Part shown: in pieces, positions 56,399 through 64,000 of the stretch
How the letters are laid out: every line of letters begins with the position of its first letter
Position numbering within the stretch: position 1 is the first letter of the stretch
Assembly: GCA_965222105.1 (NCBI GenBank)
Contig: CBDCTQ010000042.1
Location: 98,621 to 162,620 of the forward strand
Direction: 5' to 3'
DNA length: 64,000 bases
From: CALGLS01 sp965222105
GTDB lineage: Bacteria; Bacteroidota; Bacteroidia; Chitinophagales; Saprospiraceae
Notes under the pieces: model-generated
What the model was told of the DNA's origin: nothing
The model's input: only the letters and a program-made list of their open reading frames with translations
The model's database searches: none
Position numbers and translations under genes: made by a program

Positions 56399-59300
56399 AT
56401 GAAAGTAATTGTACGGCTGGTATTTCTCGTATTTAGTTTTGCAGCAGGAAACGCCTGTATGGCCACCCCCGTCAATGACGACCCATGCGGTGCTATTTCA
56501 CTCGACGTCAATACGTCTTGTATTTACACCACATATAACAATAATTTAGCGACAGCTAGTCCAGGTCTTACCGATCCGGGCTGTGGCAATTACAATGGGG
56601 CCGATGTCTGGTTTAAGATCAGCATACCCAACAACGGATACCACGTGGTGGTCGATTTGCAGGCAGGCGTTCTTTCCGACCTGGCTATGGCCGTCTATTC
56701 CGGAACCGATTGTAATAATTTAAATTTACTGAATTGTGATGCCAATAGCGGCCTCCTCAATATGCCCTCGTTGACCATCGACGACGGTTGCCTTTTTGCG
56801 GAAGCAAACAACGAATTCTGGATCCGGGTTTGGGACGAAAACGGCGACGAAAATGGCAGCTTCGACATTTGCGCGCACGCCACAACCCCCTCAGTACCGG
56901 TTGGCGTTGTAAGTTGCGGCGGTAATCCGATAACCGGTAACAATTGCTGCGATGCCCTCCTGTTGACCGACAATCTGGACGGGTACTGCGGAAATACCGG
57001 AGGATATACGGCCTCTATAGACTCCGTATCCGGATGTGCCTACATTGAGAATAATTCCTGGATCGCTTTTATTGCAGAAGAAACGGATGTGGAGATCGGT
57101 ATTACCTCTTCCAACTGCATTGGCGGAATGGGGGTGCAAGCCGTTATCTTCGAAACGACGGACTGTACCAACCTCAACCAGGTGTCGAACTGTTGGAATC
57201 CAGGTTCAGCAACCACCGGGTCGCTTATCGCAAATGGATTGACCCCAGGCGAAACCTATTATCTAATGGTAGATGGTTGGAATGGCGATGTTTGTGATTA
57301 CACCCTGTCCATCATAAGCGGCGTGCTGACGACCTCCGCCACCGCTGCCGACACTATGTTGTGTTTGGGGCAATCTACTGCCTTGTCGGCAAATGTTTAT
57401 GGAGTGGGGCCGTACACTTACAGTTGGTCGCCGGTTGGCAGTTTGGATGATCCAACAATAGCAACACCCATTGCCACGCCTACCAGCACCACTCTTTATA
57501 CCGTAACGGTCAGCAGCCCTGCCGAGACGATCATTGAATCGGTACAAATACAGGTTGACAATGCGATGCCCGGGCCATCAACCGTTACGGGTTCAGTATC
57601 TGTTTGTCAAAATACGACTAATGTGGGATATACGGCCAGCAGTTCTGATGCCACCCATTACAACTGGACTGTCACAGGCGGTGGAACTATTGTTGGAGAT
57701 GATACCCAGAGCACGTTGACCATCAACTGGGGGATGACGGGCGGCAATGTATGCGTGACAGCGAGCAACGAATGCGGTACCGCTTCAGAGGTTTGTCTCA
57801 ATGTTGGCGTCGTAGCCCCACCTGATATGGTCGTCTCCGACCCTCCAAACGGTTGTGCTCCCGGATCGGTCGATTTGTCGGATGCATCTATTACAAACAA
57901 CAATGGCGGCATCGGGCTGATAACTTATTATGCCAATTTTTCAGACGCACAAAACAGCAGCCCTCAATTGCCCTCTTCAGCGGTCAACACTGGTGGCACT
58001 TACTGGGTGAGAATGGATACGGGAACGGATTGTTATGATATAGCTTCGGTGACAGCTACCATCGAAGATCCCCAAATAGTTACCGTCGATCCACAACCGG
58101 TTTGCAGCCCCACAATGATTGACCTGGATACCGACGTTTGGAAAAACGAAACGAATGGTTGGCCGGGAGGCACCTACACCTGGTTTGCCGACAGCCTCGA
58201 TGCCGTCAATAACCAAAATCAATTGGGTAGTACTGCAGTAGCTGCCAGTGGTCCGTATTGGGCACGCTACGAAACGGCTTCCGGCTGTTTTGATGTAGCC
58301 GGTACACAGATCACCATCGAAGAGGGGCCCGATATCAGCACTGCCGGTCCGGTGAGTATATGCGATAATGCTTCGATCGACATCAGCACCGTTGTGATAA
58401 CCGACGCCAACAATACCACCGCCGTTGTTTCCGATTATTACGATACGGAATCTTTCGCTGTGCAGGGATGGACGGCACTGGCCATGTCGTCGACCGTAGT
58501 GAGTTCACCAGGCGTTTATTATTTGCGTTATGAAACGGCCAATGGCTGTTGGGATACGGCGCACATCGTTGTGCAGTCTGCTGTTGCTCCCGGTGCTGTT
58601 CTCAGTGGAGGCGGTGCGGTTTGCCCGGGCGGCAATGGCACGTTGACCTTTACCCTTACCGGTGTCGGCCCCTTTGATCTGGTCTATTCGGATGGAACAA
58701 ACAATTTTACACTGAATGGCATCAGCTCTCCTCATACCGAAACAGTAACCATCAACAATGCAATTACTTATTCGATGGTCTCGGTTTCCGACGCTGGAAA
58801 TTGTGCCGGAACGGTCAGTGGATCGGCTTCTTTTACCAATGGCAATCCACCGGATTTTGCGCTAAGCGGCTCAACGACTATTTGTTCGGGTGATGATGCT
58901 GTAATTTCCTTCGACCTTTCCGGTAACGGACCATTCGACGTGGTTTACAACGATGGCAGCAGTGATATTCCCCTCACGGGCATTGCAAATGGCCATACGA
59001 TCACCGTTTCTCCTTCCGGAAATACGACTTATACGGCGGTATCCGCAACCGATGCCAATGGATGTGTCGGTACCTTGTCGGGAAATGCTACTGTTGACTT
59101 ACATCCGGATTTACAGGTTGTCAATTTGCAGGAAAACTGCAGTGGCGATAACTCGAGTTATGTGGTCAGCTTTATGGTCGAAGGGGGCGATCCCGGCTCC
59201 TATCAGGTATCGGGTTCGGGCACCTTTGACAGCGGTACGAATACTTTTACCAGTAATAGTATTACAAGCGGAGGCACTTATTCTTTTGCGGTAAGCGATG

Positions 59301-62026
59301 CCAACTGCGGACCGATTGATGTAGATGGGGCGCATGCCTGTGATTGTACAACGGCTGCTGGCTTGATGGGGACGACTACGAAGTACGTTTGCCAAAGCGC
59401 TTCTGTCACGATGAATTATGACAATGGCGAAGCACTCGATGTAAATGACGTGTTGGGTTTTGTTTTGCACGACAGCCCTGGTCCCGGATTGGGGAATGTG
59501 TGGATGACCAACTCTATACCCGTTTTTTCTTATGCTGCTCCCTTAGTGTTTGAGCAAACGTACTATGTTTCGGCAGTGGTTGGAAATGACGATGGTACGG
59601 GGTTCCCCGTTTTGGATAATGGCCTCGATCCATGTTTATCCATTTCAGCAGGGCAGCCCGTTGTATTCTTTTCGGAAACGGAAGCAACCATCTCTGCGCC
59701 CCCTGCGGTTTGCGAAGGAGGAATGATGGAATTGACTTTTAACTTTACGGGAACGGGCAATTACAATATTGAATACAACGACGGCACCAACGATTTCGAT
59801 TTGTCGGGAATCACGGATGGACATACGGTAACGGTCCCTGCCACCGACGGAATGACTTATACGCTTACTCAGGTTTCCAACACCAATGTGCCCTTCTGTA
59901 CAGGGGTGGTGCCGCCATCGGGAAGTATGGTGACGGTCAATTTATCACAACAACCGACGGTCACCAATTTGGTGGTTGACTGCGACGATCAAAATCTGAA
60001 CTATACCATTAGTTTTGAATTGATTGGTGGATATGTGCCGGGCTATTCGGTAACGGGAGATGGCACCCTTTCGGGTAATATGTTTACGTCCGACCCCATT
60101 GCCGAAGGAACGGCGTATAATTTTCAGATCGAAGATGGCGTTTGCCCACCTTTTGACATCTCTGATACGCATACCTGCGATTGTATGACCAGTGTTGGAA
60201 GTATGGGTACAGATACCCTTTCGGTTTGCGAAAGCCAGACGGTTATAGCGACTTATGATTACTCCGAAAACATGGACAGCGATGATGCAATGGCTTTTGT
60301 CTTGCATGATGTGGTAGGGCCGGGGCTGGGCAATGTTTATGCGATCAATTCCACTCCCGAATTTGGGTTTGCGGCCCCATTAAATTATGGGCAGGTTTAC
60401 TATGTTTCTGCCGTTGTGGGCAACGACGATGGCAATGGATTCCCCGTTTTGGATAATGCGCAGGACGAATGCCTGGCCATTTCTCTTGGTCAACCAGTGG
60501 CGTTTTTTCCGGAAACGGAAGCGGGTATTTCCGGGCCGTCTACACATTGTTTGGGAGACACCTCCGAAATCGTTTTCCACTTTTCCAAACCAGGGACCTA
60601 CGATGTAGAATTGTCGGATGGCGTATCGACCGTTCAGTTGACGGATATAGGAGATGGACATATTTGGGAGGTATCTCCCGTTCAGGCGGTGACTTATACT
60701 CTGGTGCAGGCGACCCTGCATGAAGCACCCCATTGCGCTGGTCAGGTGGATGGGACAAATGCGCAGATCGCCATTGATGTTTTTGAAGGGCCTCAGCTCG
60801 GAAACATAATGTTGGAATGCGACGACCAAAGTGTCAATTATACGATCTCTTTTGAGATCAGCGGGGGCGATGCCGCCAATTATGCGGTGGTAGGTGTGAA
60901 CGGCACCCTTGCGGGAAATCAGTTTGTGAGCGACCCCTTACCTGGCGGAACGGCATACGACATTCAAGTGGGTGACGGTGGTCCTTGCCCTGCGGAGTTG
61001 ATTGGATCGTTTCAATGCAATTGTATGCCGGATATGCAACCACTGTTTACCATTGACATGTTGGTGAGTTGTTTTGGAGAGTCTGATGGTGAGGTTAGTG
61101 TCAGTCCTTTTAGCGGGACGGCACCGTTTAGTTATGTCTGGAGCAATGGCACGGCGGGTACTTCTGCGTCGCAGTTGCCGGGAGGCTGGCATCAGGTGAC
61201 GATGACCGATGCCTTTGGTTGTGAGGCGGTGGACTCGATCTATCTGGATGAACCTGCGTCTATTTCTGCCGATTTTGTGACGACTGACCCTGCTTGTTTT
61301 GGTGATGATGATGGCTCCATTCTGTTTACCAATGTTATTGGAGGCAGTGGCGGCTATCAATTTGCATTGGATGCAAATACCTCTTTTCAGGGCAACCTGT
61401 TTTACGATCTGGAGGCCGGATGGTACATTGCCAGCGTACAGGATGAAGAGGGATGTACCTGGTCGGATTCGGTGTTGATCAATTCGCCTGAGCCCTTTGT
61501 GGTGACGACAGGTGAAGACCAGCAGATAATACTGGGTGATAGTGTGGCGCTGGAGGTGAATTCCTCTGCACCTTTGGATAGTTTTTATTGGTCGCCAGTG
61601 GTGGAGTCGAATTGTTTGAATTGTTTGACGCAGCATATTTATCCGCATTCCTCTACTTCGTTTACACTGACGGCAATGAACGAAAACGGATGTGTGGCCT
61701 CGGACAACTTTACGGTAATCGTAACCAAGGACAATCCGGTATTCGTACCCAATGCCTTCTCACCCAATCGCGATGGGATTAATGATTATCTTAATATCTA
61801 CGTTGGCAAAAGCGTACGAATGGTGAAATCATTTAATATTTATACCCGCTGGGGCGAAATATTGTTCACCCGAGAGCAGTTTATGCCCGATCAGGAAGAC
61901 ATGGGTTGGAACGGCTATTTCAAAGGGCGCGAGATGGGACCCGGTGTGTATGTTTACTATGCGGAAATCGAATTTGTCGATGGGTCGACTACCATTATCA
62001 GTGGGGATATTACCTTGCTCAAGTAA
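56399..62026 (+). CDS. Large gliding-motility-associated adhesin, T9SS type B
   Basis: An 1875-residue exported protein. ATG 56399 gives a signal peptide (MKVIVRLVFLVFSFAAGNAC); the in-frame start at 56330 adds 23 residues without benefit. Two related N-terminal modules have the pattern of bacterial pre-peptidase-like beta domains (DVWFKISIPNNGYHVVVDL; NNSWIAFIAEETDVEIGIT). Ig/PKD-like segments follow (YTYSWSPVGSLDDPTIATP, HYNWTVTGGGTIVGDD). The middle holds repeats such as FDLVYSDGTNNFTLNGI, and two long blocks with CDCTTAAGLMGTT and CDCMTSVGSMGTD. SprB-like repeats come near the end (SCFGESDGEVSVSPFSG), then the type B sorting domain (FVPNAFSPNRDGINDYLNIY). Probably a surface adhesin. A strong terminator follows. 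Confidence 0.9.
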   Translation: MKVIVRLVFLVFSFAAGNACMATPVNDDPCGAISLDVNTSCIYTTYNNNLATASPGLTDPGCGNYNGADVWFKISIPNNGYHVVVDLQAGVLSDLAMAVYSGTDCNNLNLLNCDANSGLLNMPSLTIDDGCLFAEANNEFWIRVWDENGDENGSFDICAHATTPSVPVGVVSCGGNPITGNNCCDALLLTDNLDGYCGNTGGYTASIDSVSGCAYIENNSWIAFIAEETDVEIGITSSNCIGGMGVQAVIFETTDCTNLNQVSNCWNPGSATTGSLIANGLTPGETYYLMVDGWNGDVCDYTLSIISGVLTTSATAADTMLCLGQSTALSANVYGVGPYTYSWSPVGSLDDPTIATPIATPTSTTLYTVTVSSPAETIIESVQIQVDNAMPGPSTVTGSVSVCQNTTNVGYTASSSDATHYNWTVTGGGTIVGDDTQSTLTINWGMTGGNVCVTASNECGTASEVCLNVGVVAPPDMVVSDPPNGCAPGSVDLSDASITNNNGGIGLITYYANFSDAQNSSPQLPSSAVNTGGTYWVRMDTGTDCYDIASVTATIEDPQIVTVDPQPVCSPTMIDLDTDVWKNETNGWPGGTYTWFADSLDAVNNQNQLGSTAVAASGPYWARYETASGCFDVAGTQITIEEGPDISTAGPVSICDNASIDISTVVITDANNTTAVVSDYYDTESFAVQGWTALAMSSTVVSSPGVYYLRYETANGCWDTAHIVVQSAVAPGAVLSGGGAVCPGGNGTLTFTLTGVGPFDLVYSDGTNNFTLNGISSPHTETVTINNAITYSMVSVSDAGNCAGTVSGSASFTNGNPPDFALSGSTTICSGDDAVISFDLSGNGPFDVVYNDGSSDIPLTGIANGHTITVSPSGNTTYTAVSATDANGCVGTLSGNATVDLHPDLQVVNLQENCSGDNSSYVVSFMVEGGDPGSYQVSGSGTFDSGTNTFTSNSITSGGTYSFAVSDANCGPIDVDGAHACDCTTAAGLMGTTTKYVCQSASVTMNYDNGEALDVNDVLGFVLHDSPGPGLGNVWMTNSIPVFSYAAPLVFEQTYYVSAVVGNDDGTGFPVLDNGLDPCLSISAGQPVVFFSETEATISAPPAVCEGGMMELTFNFTGTGNYNIEYNDGTNDFDLSGITDGHTVTVPATDGMTYTLTQVSNTNVPFCTGVVPPSGSMVTVNLSQQPTVTNLVVDCDDQNLNYTISFELIGGYVPGYSVTGDGTLSGNMFTSDPIAEGTAYNFQIEDGVCPPFDISDTHTCDCMTSVGSMGTDTLSVCESQTVIATYDYSENMDSDDAMAFVLHDVVGPGLGNVYAINSTPEFGFAAPLNYGQVYYVSAVVGNDDGNGFPVLDNAQDECLAISLGQPVAFFPETEAGISGPSTHCLGDTSEIVFHFSKPGTYDVELSDGVSTVQLTDIGDGHIWEVSPVQAVTYTLVQATLHEAPHCAGQVDGTNAQIAIDVFEGPQLGNIMLECDDQSVNYTISFEISGGDAANYAVVGVNGTLAGNQFVSDPLPGGTAYDIQVGDGGPCPAELIGSFQCNCMPDMQPLFTIDMLVSCFGESDGEVSVSPFSGTAPFSYVWSNGTAGTSASQLPGGWHQVTMTDAFGCEAVDSIYLDEPASISADFVTTDPACFGDDDGSILFTNVIGGSGGYQFALDANTSFQGNLFYDLEAGWYIASVQDEEGCTWSDSVLINSPEPFVVTTGEDQQIILGDSVALEVNSSAPLDSFYWSPVVESNCLNCLTQHIYPHSSTSFTLTAMNENGCVASDNFTVIVTKDNPVFVPNAFSPNRDGINDYLNIYVGKSVRMVKSFNIYTRWGEILFTREQFMPDQEDMGWNGYFKGREMGPGVYVYYAEIEFVDGSTTIISGDITLLK

Positions 62027-62057
62027 GGAGGGGGGATAACGGATTTTTGGCAAAAAA

Positions 62058-62098
62058 ATGCCGTCGGACTAAAGGTTTTGTCCGGCGGCATTTTTTTT
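62058..62098 (+). terminator. Rho-independent terminator after second type B adhesin
   Basis: ATGCCGTCGGAC pairs with GTCCGGCGGCAT (one G-T pair) over a 10-nt loop, followed by eight T residues. It lies 32 bp after the stop codon. Confidence 0.88.
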
Positions 62099-62269
62099 AT
62101 GGGTTTTCCTCGTTACCGGAAAATGGTCATTTAAGCCTCGTTTTGAGCTTAAAAGAAGCCATTTCTTGCTCGAATCCCGACAATTATCTGGAAATTGGAT
62201 TCTATATGCCAAATTAACCTGTTTTGGATATATTGGAATTAAAGACTTTATGCTAACTTTATAGGCTTT

Positions 62270-62294
62270 AGCCAAACTGTCATCAGTTTGGGCT
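62270..62294. promoter_or_regulatory. Inverted repeat in promoter of third adhesin
   Basis: AGCCAAACTG-TCAT-CAGTTTGGGCT is an inverted repeat with one bulge. Its right arm contains TTTG (62287-62290), which with TACCTT at 62313-62318 could form a promoter at a 22-nt spacing. The palindrome may be an operator or a leader hairpin. The gap 62027-62339 holds nothing else but the terminator and the small stem TTAAGC...GCTTAA at 62131-62152. Confidence 0.4.
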
Positions 62295-62339
62295 ACTATT
62301 TTGTACATTCTATACCTTAATTTTTTTCAAATCACTTTT

Positions 62340-64000
62340 ATGAAAAGGAAACTTCAACTTACAACTTACTTCACCTTTCTGTTGTACTTTGGTCTGATGG
62401 CCCAATGCAAACCCAACCTTCCCGAAGCCCCAGGCACTTCCTGTCCGGATGCTACGTTTTTTTGTAATAATGAGATCGACGGCTACTGTTCTACCTTGCC
62501 AAATGGTGGGGCTGAAGGTCCCAATCCTCTTTGTCCAACTGCGGGGGTTCCCAACAATATCCACTGGCTTGCTTTTGCAGCCGGTACTGCCAATTTAACG
62601 CTGCTGATCACTCCAGAGAATTGTGAGCAATCTGCTCAAATGGGAGTACAAGCAGGCATTTACGACGACTGCGACTTTTCAAACGCCATTGCCTGCCAAG
62701 GTATTTGTCAAACCACCCCCTTTACGCTTACCATGAGTAGCCTGATCGTAGGCCATGTCTACTATTTACTGATCGATGGCTGTGCCGGTAATATATGCGA
62801 TTACGAAATCGATGTGACACAGGGTACGACCGCTGCCCCTCCTCCCGGTGCTGTATCTCCCATCGTAGGTACACAGGTTGTCTGTGAGGGCTTGAGTGGT
62901 GTCATGTATTCCGTACCGCCTGCTCTGAACGGTAGTATTTACAACTGGACGGTGCCTCCGGGGGCAACCTTCATTGAAAACAACGACCTCGGCAACGAGA
63001 TACTAGTAGATTTTGGAAGCAACGGCGGCCAGATATGCGTGGAAGTGACCAACGATTGTTACAACATTCCCGTCAATCAGGAATGCATCAACGTCATTAT
63101 GCAACCAATCCCAACGGGTACGATCACCGACACCTATTGTACCGGCAGCTCTTACGATTACAACGGCCAATCCTTCACCGGCCCCGGCCCTCATATGGTA
63201 ACCCTTACGGGGCAATCGTACCTCGGATGCGACAGTACTGTTTCTATTTTCCTTACAGAATACACCTTACCCGACACCGACGATTACGGCACTTATTGTG
63301 AAAATGACGGCAGCTATTTTTATCCCGGAGACAATCAAAATTATACAGCGGGAACTTGGGACATTACCTTTTTCAGCGGCTCCTTTCAGGGTTGTGATAG
63401 TACGGTAAACCTCCATGTTACCGAATTATTTAATACTGATTATTACGTTGAAGAAGCCATTTGCCAGGGCGATTTTTATGAAGTCTGTGGCATCCCTTAC
63501 GATTTTGAAAATTCTTATACCATCGATTGTCCTCCCAACTTTCACGGTTGCGACAGTACGATATTCCTCGACCTGTATGTCCTTTTCCCAATGGCGGCCG
63601 TCGAACCACCTGCTACACTTGGATGCGGTAGCAATAGTTCAGTATACCTCGATGCATTCAATTCCTTTGCCGACACCTATTTCTGGGAAACCACCGATGG
63701 AGATATTTGTGACGACCCCACCAACCTCTGGCTCGAAGTATGCCTGCCGGGCACCTATTGCCTGACGGCCACTTCCACCCATGTTTATTCCGATGGCAGT
63801 GGCGAGTTTTCTTGTACCGATGAGGTATGTGTAACAGTAGAGATCAACTCCGAAGAACCAATGACAAGTGTAACGAGTGCTGATGTAAGTTGTCCCGGCG
63901 ACACCGACGGCAGTGCGACGATAACGGTGAGCAATGGGGGCATTGGTCCATTCACCTACGACTGGAATCCCGATGTCAGTGTCACCAACAGCGCCACAGG
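62340..64000 (+). CDS. Adhesin-like secreted protein with degenerate ICEGE repeats, partial
   Basis: The frame opens at ATG 62340 and runs past the window end, giving the first 553 residues. The signal sequence is MKRKLQLTTYFTFLLYFGLM. Residues 30-165 match the N-terminal module of the preceding adhesin (NIHWLAFAAGTANLTLLIT; QMGVQAGIYDDC). An Ig-like segment follows (YNWTVPPGATFIENNDLG). Three diverged repeats of the ICEGE family come next: DTYCTGSSYDYNGQ...GCDSTV, GTYCENDGSYFYPGD...GCDSTV and EAICQGDFYEVCG...GCDSTI. An SprB-type repeat begins at the window edge (VSCPGDTDGSATITVSNGG). It probably ends in a type B sorting domain like its neighbours, but that lies outside. Confidence 0.88.
   Translation, partial: MKRKLQLTTYFTFLLYFGLMAQCKPNLPEAPGTSCPDATFFCNNEIDGYCSTLPNGGAEGPNPLCPTAGVPNNIHWLAFAAGTANLTLLITPENCEQSAQMGVQAGIYDDCDFSNAIACQGICQTTPFTLTMSSLIVGHVYYLLIDGCAGNICDYEIDVTQGTTAAPPPGAVSPIVGTQVVCEGLSGVMYSVPPALNGSIYNWTVPPGATFIENNDLGNEILVDFGSNGGQICVEVTNDCYNIPVNQECINVIMQPIPTGTITDTYCTGSSYDYNGQSFTGPGPHMVTLTGQSYLGCDSTVSIFLTEYTLPDTDDYGTYCENDGSYFYPGDNQNYTAGTWDITFFSGSFQGCDSTVNLHVTELFNTDYYVEEAICQGDFYEVCGIPYDFENSYTIDCPPNFHGCDSTIFLDLYVLFPMAAVEPPATLGCGSNSSVYLDAFNSFADTYFWETTDGDICDDPTNLWLEVCLPGTYCLTATSTHVYSDGSGEFSCTDEVCVTVEINSEEPMTSVTSADVSCPGDTDGSATITVSNGGIGPFTYDWNPDVSVTNSAT

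Overview
The window reads as chromosomal DNA from a free-living member of the Bacteroidota, most likely a Saprospiraceae/Lewinella-type marine or environmental bacterium. This rests on nine or ten secreted proteins with type IX secretion (T9SS) sorting domains, a SusC/SusD pair, gene starts preceded by the Bacteroidota promoter (TTTG, 19-20 nt, TAnnTTTG), and giant PKD-repeat and gliding-type adhesin genes. The taxonomic call is inference; there is no rRNA or marker-gene comparison behind it. I see no tRNA, rRNA, CRISPR array, phage or insertion sequence with a transposase.

Layout. 1-3.8 kb: the start of a prolyl oligopeptidase lipoprotein (minus strand, cut by the window edge), a secreted coiled-coil protein, a MiaE-type tRNA hydroxylase and a GNAT acetyltransferase, ending in a 181-bp inverted-repeat element. 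3.9-10.4 kb: a secreted SBBP/PKD/SprB protein, a translationally coupled DinB-AraC pair and a secreted FG-GAP protein. 10.6-21.1 kb: a glycan-use locus with a sialate O-acetylesterase-like enzyme (plus strand) facing a minus-strand set of SusC, SusD and a LamG-PNGase F-like glycoamidase. A Reg_prop beta-propeller gene on the opposite strand sits between SusC and SusD and is flanked by related repeats. SusC carries a one-base frameshift near its N terminus. 21.2-24 kb: an esterase, a secreted unknown, and an Rpn-family nuclease with six 12-bp tandem repeats. 24-35.7 kb: a choice-of-anchor B protein, a VWA protein, a PRXL2-type redox protein, malate dehydrogenase, two tandem M43-type metalloproteases (the second lacks its catalytic glutamate), a DUF4442 protein, succinyl-CoA ligase beta subunit and a lipoprotein.

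36-64 kb is dominated by giant surface proteins. The first is a 3213-aa M12B-like metalloprotease with 34 PKD modules in 17 tandem units of about 480 bp. An M23 peptidase follows on the minus strand. Then come three tandem plus-strand adhesin-like genes (about 2990, 1875 and over 553 aa, the last cut by the window end). The first two end in type B (gliding-type) sorting domains. The 2990-aa protein has about 40 copies of a 51-residue ICEGE...GCDSLV repeat, and degenerate copies occur in the third gene.

How the genes fit together. Most of the coding capacity serves the cell surface: proteases, glycan enzymes and long repetitive stalks exported by Sec and T9SS. The SusCD, PNGase F-like and esterase genes suggest capture and stripping of glycoproteins. 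The most notable signals are the shared 23-nt element upstream of SusD and of the esterase, the gene inserted between SusC and SusD, the active-site-dead protease paralog, the Rpn gene with a likely intragenic antitoxin, and the recently amplified repeat arrays.
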